Source: Dactylis glomerata (lineage: Eukaryota; Streptophyta; Magnoliopsida; Poales; Poaceae). Taken from it: a stretch of 64,000 bases of DNA. A program made the position numbers and the translations under genes. Under the pieces are notes generated by a model. That model was not told the DNA's origin. It did no database searches and saw only the letters and a program-made list of their open reading frames with translations. Where the stretch lies: assembly GCA_007115705.1 (NCBI GenBank), contig QXEO01001043.1, forward strand, positions 786,585 to 850,584. The letters run 5' to 3'. Positions 35,110 through 45,625 of this stretch are shown in pieces (within the stretch, counting starts at the first letter, position 1; each line of letters starts with the position of its first letter).

Positions 35110-38100
35110 TTTGGGGGACAGATTTGTCCCAATGGAGGTGGTCTTGGCGGCATCGCCAGCGACAAGTTCCACCTGCTTTGTATCAACTGTAGGCTTGAAG
35201 GTGGGCGGGGAGACGGAAACTTCTTACTTGGATGCCGGCATCTCTGCAGGGTCCGTGGCGGCGTGGATTTCTTTGAACTCCTCGCCAAAGAACACTGCTT
35301 CCGCAAAAGCGGCTTCTCCTTCCTCGCACTCCTTTGCCTTTCTGAAGCTGCCATAAACGGTGATTATACCATCCGGTCCTGGCATCTTCAGCTGGTTGTA
35401 GATGTAGCACGGCCTGGCATGGAAACTGTGGAAGGCAGGGCGACCGAAGATCACGTGGTATGTACTTTTGAATGGGACCACCTCAAAGGTTATGGGCTCT
35501 TCTCTGTAATTTTCTTCACTACCGAAGGCAACCTTGAGGGTGATGGACCCGAGGGACTTAGCTTTGCGGCCAGGAACCACTCCATAAAAAGTGACAGCAC
35601 TATGGCGGAGTTGGGTCTTGGTAAGGCCAAGTTTTGTCAGTGTTTCCATGTACATGATGTTCAAGCTGCTGCCGCCATCCATTAAGCACTTGGAGAACTC
35701 GTAGCCTTCTATCACAGGGCATACTACCATGGCGTAATATCCATCTGGGATGTGCTCTGGATGATCGTCGTGGCTCCAGTGCACCGGTACTTCAGACAAT
35801 CGGACGTACTGGCGGACTTTTGGCACGGTGGCATTGAGGGAGCGCATAGCAGCTCGTTTTGCCTTAGCCATGGGGGGTCCAAGGAACGTGTGAAAGGCTC
35901 CCTTTTTATTGGTGTTTTTGAATGGGTTGCTCATGCCAGCCCCACCCTCTGCCTTTTCGGCGGGTTTGGGCGCAGAGTCTTCATCCATATCACTGCCATC
36001 CTTGGATTCCTTGTCCTTGTCCGTTTTTCCTTTGCCACGAGGCCGTTGTCGCCGGTTGTGCTTGTAGCCAGCTTCTTGATCCGCCTTGATGTCGTTGACA
36101 AATTTGCAGTTCCGGTTGGTGTGATTGCACTTCCCTGAAGCGTCTCGATGGGCGAAGCATGGCATATCACGGTATTCATCGTAGGACACGGGGGTGGATG
36201 GCGCTGAAGTGGGAGCTGTGGAGCTCCGCGGCTGGCCACTGCTAGTACCGCATCCTCTGCCGCGCTGGCTACTTTGACCCTTATCGGCGAAGGTTGTGGC
36301 CACCATATCCGGAGTTTGCTGCTCTTCTGGCGGATTCTTCCGTTTATTGCTATTGTTCCGCTTTCCAATATTCTGGATGGCAGAAGCCTTTAGGGATTTG
36401 CGGGCATCGTCATCGGTGGCCGCGTAGTTGCTTGCAATGGTGATCATAGAATTTAGGGTTAGCTTCCCTTCATTCCTTTCCCGCAACAGGCGATGGCGGA
36501 GCAGCTAGCCTCTCTCCAAAACTATCGATGAACGCAAGGATGGCGGATTCATCGGTAACTCCTTCATAGGAGTTCTTCATATCTAGCCATCGCGCAAGGA
36601 AAGTTCGGGAGGTCTCGTCGTCAGCCCGTCGGCACCTTTGGAGGTCACCAATATTATGAGGTCTCTTATAGGTACCCTCAAAGTTTTCGGTGAACGCAGT
36701 TTGCATATCGAACCAGGTTTGGATGGAATTTTCTGCCAAGTCGTTGATCCACTGTCGCGCTGTGCCGAATAGCATCAGGGGCAGATAGCGGACAGCAACA
36801 TTGGGTGATCCTCCGGCGAACTGCACTGCGTTGAAGTAGTCTTGTAGCCAAGTTAGAGGCCTATCGACTCCATTGTACTGGCGGATATTTTTCTCGATTT
36901 TGAACCCATGTGGGATGGGCTCATCGCGGATCCGTTGTCCAAAGCACTTTGGGCCGAGGAAGAAGGTTGTTTGGGTCTTGGCAATCTCGTTTAGGTGGGT
37001 ACGCGCGTCGTAGGGCTTCTTGTCATGCGGATCCTTGCGGGAGTTTCGTGATCTTGCTGGGCCACCGCTGCCACCGCTGCCGCCATGGGGGCTGCCTGGT
37101 GGAGATGGCGAAGGGTCACGTCTTTTACTCTCACCGTCCTGCGATTGATTTCTGCAGCTACGACAGCTTCCCTCTGCTTTCCGTGGAGATGGATCATCGT
37201 CATGGCGGCGGGAGCCTTGCCCTTTGTCATCGTGGCGGCGGGAAGAGCGATGATTATCCTTGTCGCCGCTATGGTGCGCGCCATCATCATGGCGAGATCG
37301 TTCCCTTTGCTTGGATCCGCCGTCTCGACTTGCTTCCCATCGTGGCGGATCGTCTCTGCGTCCAGCGTCATGGCTTCGTCCTCGCTTGCCATCATTCTTG
37401 CGTATGACGATTCCTCCCGTTGGGACTTCGAACGTCTTATATTTGGTGGCGGCATGTTGGTCTTATGGCGGGGAGCAGCATTGTCTTGCTGGTATCCATA
37501 GGCAGGGTAATTCTTACGAGGTAGTGATGGATTTCTCTGGGGGCCTTTGCCATGTGGCTTGTCATCGGAGGATATTGGGATGGCATCTGCCCGGTTGCGA
37601 GCTTCTCTTCTTCGGATTTCTGAGGATCCGGTATGAGATTTGTTATCAGGGCGCGTACCATAATTGCCAGCACCCCGAGGCTTGGAGGCAGTGCTGGACC
37701 TGCATAGCGCAGGATCAGATTCAAGCCGTCGTGATGACGTAGCCTTCTCCTGCTGCACCAATACTTTGGTCATCAGTTTTACCGCCGTCTCTAGGGCTGC
37801 TGGGCTTTTATTGTGCTCCAATAGCTCATTTGCGGCCACGATGTTCTCTACGGGCGTAGCCCTGACTTCATCACGGTTCTTGTCCACATATGGCGGATTC
37901 TTGATATACATCCTAGCCAGAGTTTCTGCGGTCCGCACGGTGAACTCAAGGTTTCGCACTAGCTGCGGGTTGCCTCCCTCGTTCATTTGGTTCTGGACGA
38001 GAGTAACGTACTTCTCTTCCATGTTCCTTGCGCGCTTCAGCGTGTCTTGAGCTTTAGCAATGTCGTCATCTAACTTTTCGCCCATCTTCTCGACTCGCTT

Positions 38101-38241
38101 TGCTTCCTTGAGGATTGCTCGCCTTTTCTTCTCGAGATCGTTCACATCTCTGACATAGTCAGGGGTGATTGGATCTGCTAGAGTTCCGTAGACGACCTTG
38201 TCCAGCGGGGTCGTGAAGTCTTCTGGGTGATGCATCTTGGG
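35110..38241 (-). pseudogene. gag (3' part) and protease of element A
   Basis: Downstream part of gag-protease after the B insertion. A helical region (KKRRAILKEAKRVEKMGEK) is followed by a basic disordered tract. The capsid-type gag domain is at about 36,470-36,900 with VRYLPLMLFGTARQWINDL and FEGTYKRPHN. Next are a Cys/His segment CFAHRDASGKCNHTNRNC and a retropepsin-like domain with CLMDGGSSLNIMY and IFGRPAF near 35,400-35,700. Two frameshifts, at roughly 37,290 and 36,490, move the capsid part out of phase and back. An extra stop lies at 35,224-35,226. The codons at the B junction continue directly from those at 53,383 when one GATGG copy is counted. Confidence 0.75.
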
Positions 38242-38246
38242 GATGG

Positions 38247-39174
38247 TGTCGTCGTGGTGAAACAACGTATGCCATGGGATGGCTTAAATGGGGTTCGAGC
38301 TAGATGCTGGTGGATTCGGGAGAGGGGAACGAGCTCAAAAGCACGACAGAAAGAGACACTGATCTACCCAGGTTCGGGGCTCTCGTAAGGAGATAACACC
38401 CCTACTCCTGCTCTACTGGTTGTATATTTGGATCGATGGAGTACACAACAATGGTGCTTCCAAGCTCTCAGTTAGAGAAGGAAGACGAACTGCTCAGAGT
38501 AGGAACACAGAGTGACCAACCCTTTACTAGGGCTCCCTATGCCACCTTATATAGTGGTAGCCAGGGTTACAACGGTCATAAGAGACCACAAGACACGGGC
38601 TACACTCCAAATAGGACTTGCTGACGAAGGCACCGACCCTTGACTTCCTCCCTGATTGCTCTCGATGGGACTTGGTATCCCTGTACCTTGTACCTCTTGA
38701 ACTGTGACCTTACCTCTGTGAGGTAAGCTCTGTACTGGTGCACAGTGAGGGTTGGTAGACCACCACTGTGCACCCTGCCATCCCACTCTGCTACCATGCT
38801 TGGATGTTTTCTTCCTTGATTGTAGGGATGTGACACCTTGGTTGACTTAAGTATCCCGGATATGACCGTTGGCCATACCCAGGACATATATGCCGGACCA
38901 ACGACCTACGAGGGTCGGGTAATCCGGCCTCCCCTGCTCCTGCACAACACACCAAATGGTTAGGCCGGCATATCTAAGTATATGCCGGCACACTTTTATA
39001 AGTATTCCGGCTATGCCGGCATATCCGAACACCAGCCGGGATAACCACATATACCGGCCTGGCCGAGGCCCTTGTATTCCGGCCAGGCCCTTCCTTGATA
39101 ACCTGGCATAAAGTCAATCATAGACCTTGTGTCTTTCTAGTCTCTTGACCCTACCGGGGGTCATCCCCCCGACA
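38247..39174 (-). repeat. 3' LTR of element B (928 bp)
   Basis: Minus strand starts TGTCGGGGGGATGACCCCCG, a short palindrome, and ends CACGACGACA. The purine-rich GCTTCGGGGACTAG abuts its start (39,175-39,188 plus) and is the likely PPT. It is rich in TGCCGGCAT-like words. Confidence 0.92.
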
Positions 39175-39659
39175 CTAGTCCCCGAAGCTGCCGAGGTTCC
39201 CCAGTCATAACTGTGGAGCCTTGACAGGTTCAACATACCTTTCTTCATTATGCCCCGGCGATCAGATTATATGCCGGCACATCTGCACATATCCCGGCCT
39301 CTGTTCCTGTTCCAAGACTTATTCCGGCCGGTCCCGAGGGTATTCCGGACGGAACATATACATCGGGCAATTATTCCGTCATATAGACGAGTCTTCCTTG
39401 AGAAGCCACGCCTGACAGTTTGCATCGAAACTTGGAACCGTCCTGCCACCTCGAACGGTCACCCACGATGTGACGGTTCACAGTGCAGTTACTCCTCGCC
39501 ATCATTGCGCCATGGCACGGTTACCGGAACCGCCGCCCCACTCCGTGCCGCCACATGGCGACTCTCTGCAGGAACGGTCGGGGGAGTGGAACACTCCCAC
39601 GATCCCCACGACCCTGACCTGGCTGACATATAAATAGGGCGGCGGGGGTAAACTTATCT
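39175..39659 (+). promoter_or_regulatory. Internal antisense promoter of element B
   Basis: Plus-strand TATAAATA at 39,629-39,636 (gacatataaatagggcgg) precedes a C/T-rich start region near 39,660. Upstream sequence is GC-rich with many CCGG words. It lies between the 3' LTR and the first exon of the antisense gene. Confidence 0.6.
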
Positions 39660-40170
39660 TTTTACCCCCCACCATCGTCTTCCTCCCCTGCTCCTTTGCC
39701 TCCTGCGCTCCACTGCCGGTCCGAAGAACAGCATCTCCGCCGCAGTCAACCTGCTCCTCGCCGACGCCGACGCTCGACGACGCCCGGCATCTCTGTCGAC
39801 GACGCCGCCGCCGCCGCATCGTTCCTCCGCGACATTGCAGGGAGATTGGAACTCTTCCTGCACGCTCGCCGCCGCTTCATCGCCGCCGGCCAAGCTCCGG
39901 TGAGATCTCCCTCTGTTCTTCCTCTTTCACACTTTTTATAACTTCGCATCGGTAGCCACACTTGCATAGATCTGCTTCAGTTTCAGAGCTAGTTTTCCCT
40001 TTGATTCGACTAGCATTGCTAGGCAACGCTCGCAGGTGTTCATCTTTAGGAGTTTTACCCTTATTTGTTTCCTATTTTAACTGTCTCGGTAGATCTTTTT
40101 ATCTCTGCTAACATTGGTGAGGGCGGTATGCCGGAGAGACTAACCTCCCTCTTTTCTCCGGCCTTGATAG
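39660..40170 (+). promoter_or_regulatory. 5'UTR exon and first intron of the antisense gene of element B
   Basis: The C/G-rich leader without ATG ends at a donor AAGCTCCG/GTGAGA at 39,899/39,900. The intron (39,900-40,170) ends CCTTGATAG; the next exon begins 49 bases before the ATG. Confidence 0.6.
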
Positions 40171-40219
40171 GAATAACATCACGGGACTCCGGCTCTCACG
40201 CCTTATCCCGGCCACTAAG

Positions 40220-43200
40220 ATGGCATCTTCAAGCATGACGGGTACCTCGGCCTCTGAGGAAGATACCTCGGCCCGAGCCCAAGGACGCTCCGGCTGGGAG
40301 GGGTCGGAGGTTACTCCGGCCGACATATCCTGGGTCACCTCCACCAGGAGAGTCCCGGAGGGCGTAGCATGCCGGCTACCAGCAGGAGAAACTGTGCCGG
40401 CGCCTGAACCTGGCGAACGCGTCGTCTTCATCGCCCACTTCGAGCGGGGTTTCGGGCTGCCGGCATCGGACTTCTTCCGGGACTTCCTCAACACCTACGA
40501 CCTACAACCTCATCATATCCCGGCCAACGCCGTGATGATCCTCTCCGCCTTCGCTGCTTTTTGCGAGGGCTATGCCGGCATCGAGCCCCTCACCCAAGGC
40601 TGGGCGAAGTACTTCCAACTGCGGAAGCAAGTCATCCAGGAGCCGCCCCGGAGCAAGGACGACCCGCCGGAGACGGCCCAGGAAAAGAAGGACCGCCCCA
40701 TGACCCTCTGCGGCGCGGCCACCATCATGTCCCGGAAGGGCTCGGACTTCCCCAAGGTGGAGCTCCTGGAATCTTGCAAGAAGTGGCAGAAAAGCTTCTT
40801 CTACGTCAAGAACACCACCGACGAGGATCTGCTCAACCTGCCGCCATTTGTGGACGAGCCACCCTTGGCTATGACGAATTGGACCTACAACCCGAAGAAC
40901 TCGGTGATGCCGGTGAATGCGCTTCACCGGGTTAAGGGCGAGCTCCGGGATGCCGGTCTTACTCCTCAGGACCTGGTGGCCTGCTATATAAGCCGGCGCG
41001 TCTCCCCTCTGCAACGCCGGTCGCACAAGATCTGCCAGATGAGCGGGCCAATGGACCCCACCCGGCACTCCACACACGAGCTGACTCCGGCCGACATTCT
41101 GCGCCGGATTAAGGATGTCTGCAAGTCCTCTCAGGCCAGTTTTGCCTGGGGGCTAGAACCATACAGCCGGGATAGGCCTGCCCCAACGGTAAACCGTCCT
41201 ATCCGATACAAAAAGTCCATGTCCGGCACATAGATACTTAAGCCGACACATGTCTATTTGCCGACACATATTGATCCGACATACCTCTTCCACCGGCATA
41301 TTTCCTTGTCTGAATACTTTGACTTTGCTGTTTATACAGAAATTCAGCTTCCAAGCCATGGAGAACTCCCGGATCAAGATCGCGGCGGACCGCACTGTTG
41401 CGGATGTTGAAGATCCGGATCATTGGGATAAGCTACCTAGGAGCACCCGTGCTGCAGCTGCCATGGGTAAGGGCTCTTCATCCCGGCATTATACTCAAGA
41501 CCGGAGTGAGATTGATTCTGACGAGGAGATCCTGCTGTACTATGACCCGATGCCACTTGCATATGCCTTTCCAGAAACACCTATTGCTTACGAGTTTCCA
41601 ATGCCGTCCTCAGCTATCCCGGACGATATGGTTATCGATGCCGCGCCTCTGAACCAGGGACCTCCTTCCACCGGCGGACGTGCCAGCCGGAAGCGAGGTG
41701 TGAAGCCCCAGCCCGACACACCTCAGAAGTCGAAGAGGCAGAAGGTCGGCGTGCCCATATTGAAGAAACCGAGACCTGTCGCCGCGGGGTAAGTTCCTTC
41801 TGCTTGTTTCATTTCCGACATATCTCTTGCTTGCATTATTGACTTGGCGTTTTTTCTCTTTCAGAGCTCCTCTTGCGCCGGAACAAGCTTCTGGCTCGAG
41901 TGGCGACCCGAAAGTTACCAAGCCCGCGGCCACTGCTACCTCCGACATACCCTCTGCCAGCCACACGACCTCCCCGGCGCCGGCATCTTCGCCTGCGCCC
42001 GACAAGACCATCTCCCCGGCGAAGGACGTTCCTCCGCCGGAACAAGACACCTCTGCCCCCGACGTCCACATGGACTCGGGGGCTCAACAGGAACCTCCGG
42101 CTCCTGATGTCCACATGGACACAGGAGCCCACCAAGAAGCCCCAGACTCCAGCGCGCCCACCAGCGATGCCGACACAACTGACGACGCCGGCGCAAGCGA
42201 CAAGAGCGCCGGCATAGATCTTAAAGGAAAGGGCCCTGCTGTGCCGGAAGTCCGGACTATTCCGGAACCTGCCCCAGCTGGCCAAGCTTCGCCGGCCGCG
42301 CCGGAACAGCCTACACCCGAGACTCCATCCTCTGAGAAGACTCCTGCGCCGACCCAGGCTACTGCCTCGGCCAAAGCCACTGCCCCGGCCAAGACCACCG
42401 CCCAGGCCAAGTCCGGCACTCTCAAGTTCCAGCCTAGCAAGTCCGGCACGCCTTCCGCCGCCACTGCTCCTCCTAAAGCAGCGTCCCGGACCAGCTCTAC
42501 TCTGGCCCTGCATCTTGGCAGGGCAGCAGCCCGGCCTGGCTACCGGCGCAACTTCTTCGACACGCCAGAACTTGAGGGCATCATCCCCCTGGTGACAAAG
42601 AGTGACCAAAGCCTCGGGTCTCTCACGGAGCATTGCACCAAGTGGAACGATGCTGGCAGCATGGACACCGCGGACTCCAGCAGCAAGAAGAAGGCCGAAG
42701 CCGCGGCTACTGGCAGCCCGGCAGATATCCTGGCCGCGAAGCCCCTACCGATCGCCTGCGAGCTCCTCAGCCTCCAGCAGAGACTTCACCGATTGGCTGA
42801 TGCTACCAACGTAAGTCCTTTCTACCTATACACATATCCCCAGCCCCCGAAAATGTCGGCTGTCCGGGATACGGACATCCGGGATTTTCTCATAGTCTTT
42901 TAGCTAGCTTCTTTTGAATTAACTGCCGACATATGAGCTCGATCCGAGCTTCAAATCCTAGTCACCGAGGGCCGGGATAGGTGCGCAGCACCTGTGTCGG
43001 GTCTTTAACAATTTCACATCTCTATTATCTTTCAAATCCTCTTGACCGAGATATAAGCTCGTTTCGAGCTTCAAATCCTAGTCACCGAGAGCCGGGATAG
43101 GTGCGCAGCACCTGTGCCGGGTCTTTAACAATTTCACATCTCAATTATCTTTCAAATCCTCTTGACCGAGATATAAGCTCGTTTCGAGCTTCAAATCCTA

Positions 43201-44799
43201 GTCACCGACGGCCGGGATAGGTGAGCATTCACCTGTGCCGGGTCTTCAGTAGAATGATCACTTGATAGAATCTTCAACTTAATTACCATGCCAAATTTCT
43301 CTGCTGACATTTTAAATCCGGGCACTTTTGCAGCGCATGAACAACACCCGGGCCGACCTGTTTCATGACTTGGTATGCGAGCATCGGAAGTTATCCGACG
43401 AGCATAGCAAGCTTCAGCTGGAGCTGTCCAAGAAAGGTAATCTTTGCCGACATACCGCTATATGCCGGATACTTTACCTCTTATTACTTTACAATACTTA
43501 TTCTGGCCGACACATAACCTTGTGCCGACATTCTGCAGCTGGCACTGAAGAACGAGTCGCCACGCTTCTGACGAGGGTGAAAGAGCTTACTGGTATGCCG
43601 GATAGACACTTTATACTTCAAATCCTTTAATCTTTGCCACTGTTTTCTTTCTTCAAATCCTTCTAACTTCCAACTTTTGCAGATGAAAAGGCTGGACTGG
43701 AAGCCCGCCACCAGGACTGTATGTCCTCCGTGGACGTGGCCAAGCAACTGGACGACCGAGATGCTGCTCACAAGGCCGAGATAGAGCAGCTGAAGGGCCG
43801 TATCGCCGAGCTTTTGGACAAAAAGGAACAGCGGGAGGGCCTACTGAAGAAAACCCAGACCCTGCTTGTCACCTCCGAGACTGATGCCTCCAACGCCCAC
43901 GCTGAACTGGATAGCCTGAAGGAGCAGGCCACCAAATGGGAGGTTACAGTTGCACAGCTGAATGCCGACCTTGCCAGTAAGCTTCAAATCCTTTCCCTTT
44001 ATCCTTCCCGACATATTGTAATTCTTTCCGGCATAGCATCTATGCCGACATATTCTCCTTTTGCTAACATTGTTTCTATTCCTCAGACATGTTTCCCGCT
44101 TCCGTCAAAGACGTTGAGAGGGCTTTGCAGTTGGACCGAGAAAGCCGGGGTGTTCCGGTTGACTCGCCCAACTGGGACATGTCGGAGCAGCAGCTGGCTC
44201 TGCAGTCCCGGAAGAACGCCATGACGCTCTACACCGAAGAACTCTTATATGGCGCCCAGGAGGCATTCTCTGCCCTCTGGCCGGGACAAAGGACTCCCAC
44301 TGATCCCGTCAACCTCGGCAACGATCTGCAGCTGGCCAAGGTTCGCCTCCGGGAGTGGCGAGATTCCGGCGCAAGGGTTGGAGCTGACGAAGCTCTCAGC
44401 TACTTCTTGTCCTGGTATGAAAAGGCTGACTTGGAGACTTTGCGCACTGTGCGCGAAGGATCTATCTGGACCACGGATCCGGAACACATCCGGCGTCGGC
44501 GGGAGCTGGCCCACAGCTATGTGGACTATGCCGACACCGACGCCTTCGTCCGGGACATCCGTGAGCCGGAGAAGACAGCGGAAGACGCCGCCAAGGAAGC
44601 TGCTGATGCTGAGGGCTCCGACTCCAGCCAGGATGAAGATGAAGCTGAGGAAGCCGACACTGATGCCCCGGAACAGGGGTCTGCCCCGGGCGGAGGTGAT
44701 GGCTCAATTCCATCTGCTGGGTCCGGCACTCCTGAAGCCGACATCTCCACCGCCACTGCTCCACCAGCTGGCACCTCTGCTTCTGCCCCTGGTCCTTGA
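40220..44799 (+). CDS. Intact antisense gene of element B: Transposase_28-like, coiled-coil protein, seven coding exons
   Basis: Coding exons 40,220-41,188, 41,340-41,788, 41,865-42,810, 43,334-43,436, 43,539-43,592, 43,683-43,976 and 44,087-44,799 sum to 3,528 nt, exactly 1,176 codons including the stop. Every intron is GT-AG and every junction keeps phase. Residues about 65-300 match the putative gypsy-type transposon (Transposase_28-like) family: FERGFGLPASDFFRDFL, FAAFCEGYAGIEPL and YISRRVSPLQRRSHKIC. Residues about 320-780 are low-complexity Pro/Ala/Thr/Ser with Lys/Arg clusters (SRKRGVKP, KSKRQKVG) that could be nuclear signals. The later exons form coiled coils (HRKLSDEHSKLQLELSKK, AHKAEIEQLKGRIAELLDKK). 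The tail is acidic (SSQDEDEAEEADTDAPEQ). It has its own TATA promoter and is transcribed against gag-pol. The role is unknown. Confidence 0.8.
42931..43247. repeat. Three 120-bp tandem repeats in an intron of the element B antisense gene
   Basis: Units start at 42,931, 43,051 and 43,171, exactly 120 bp apart, each with cgagcttcaaatcctagtc and a hairpin-forming core (AGGTGCGCAGCACCT in two units). They fill intron 42,811-43,333, the same position relative to the coiled-coil exons as the repeats in element A. Confidence 0.92.
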
Positions 44800-45448
44800 C
44801 TTTGCAGCATAAAAACTTTAAGTTTTATCAGATCCCCGGTATGCCGGGTGCAGATGTAATATACACGTTTAATTTCCTTTGGTTTGCTACCTGAACAAGT
44901 TTTATCTTGGTTTGCTTGTTACTAATGCCGGATCATCTTTTGGCTAAGTCACCGAGTTGTTTTCCTGTTTCCTCAATTTCACAACCTTGGCTACTTGTCT
45001 ACCTTATTTGGCTTTCGACGTATGAGTCTCAAGGTTGCTTCCTCGAACATACAGTACTTTAACTTTGACACTTAGACTTCAAATCATCCGAGACTTTTAA
45101 TTTTAACTTTAGCTTGAACAAAAATGTCGGTTCGCTTGCTTTGTATTTCCTTAGCCGTTTTCCATGTGTAGACAATCTCCGGCATCTACTCTTGCTAGCC
45201 ATGAAGCCGGGTTTCGGACAGCAGCTGAGTCGAAGAGTGGCCTTTGGTGCCGACACATTACTAGGCCGACATAGGAAACATTCAAATCAAGCCAGCCGGC
45301 ATATAGCAAAAAACTGTAAACAAACAAACATCATATCTCGGAGGCAGTGCCCGCTCTTTCGGGATGCCGGCATTTCATTCACAAGTCTTGTGCCGGCATA
45401 AAGTGCCGGCACCCAAAGCAAAATATGGAAATACATACATTGTGCTGC
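44800..45448. other. Element B convergent 3' region
   Basis: 3'UTR of the plus-strand antisense gene meets the 3' end of minus-strand pol. It contains several gccggcat words and no further domain. Confidence 0.5.
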
Positions 45449-45625
45449 TCAGGAGTAAAAGGGGCGCAGTAGAGCTATGTTCCATGGCCTCTTGGTTTCT
45501 TCTCCGGACCTGTCCGCCTTATTCTTCTTGGGGTCCTGCGCATCTATAAGATAATAGGCATCATTGTGCAGAGCTCTGCTCACAATGAATGGCCCCTCCC
45601 ATGGAGGAGTTAATTTATGCCGGCC
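45449..45625 (-). pseudogene. C-terminal module of element B integrase beyond a TAA
   Basis: After the TAA at 45,626-45,628 the same phase continues with RHKLTPPWEGPFIV and ends LLRPFYS before a stop. This tail is the usual end of Tat-type integrases. Element A shows a stop at nearly the same point. Confidence 0.55.

Noticed and set aside
40502..41077. Minus-strand frame of 191 codons
   Set aside because: Opposite strand of the best-conserved exon of the antisense gene; no domain and unusual composition.
41836..42633. Minus-strand frame of 265 codons rich in Gly/Arg/Val
   Set aside because: Shadow of the Pro/Ala-rich exon of the antisense gene of element B.
42931..43247. CRISPR-like array
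   Set aside because: Exact 120-bp head-to-tail repeats with no distinct spacers.
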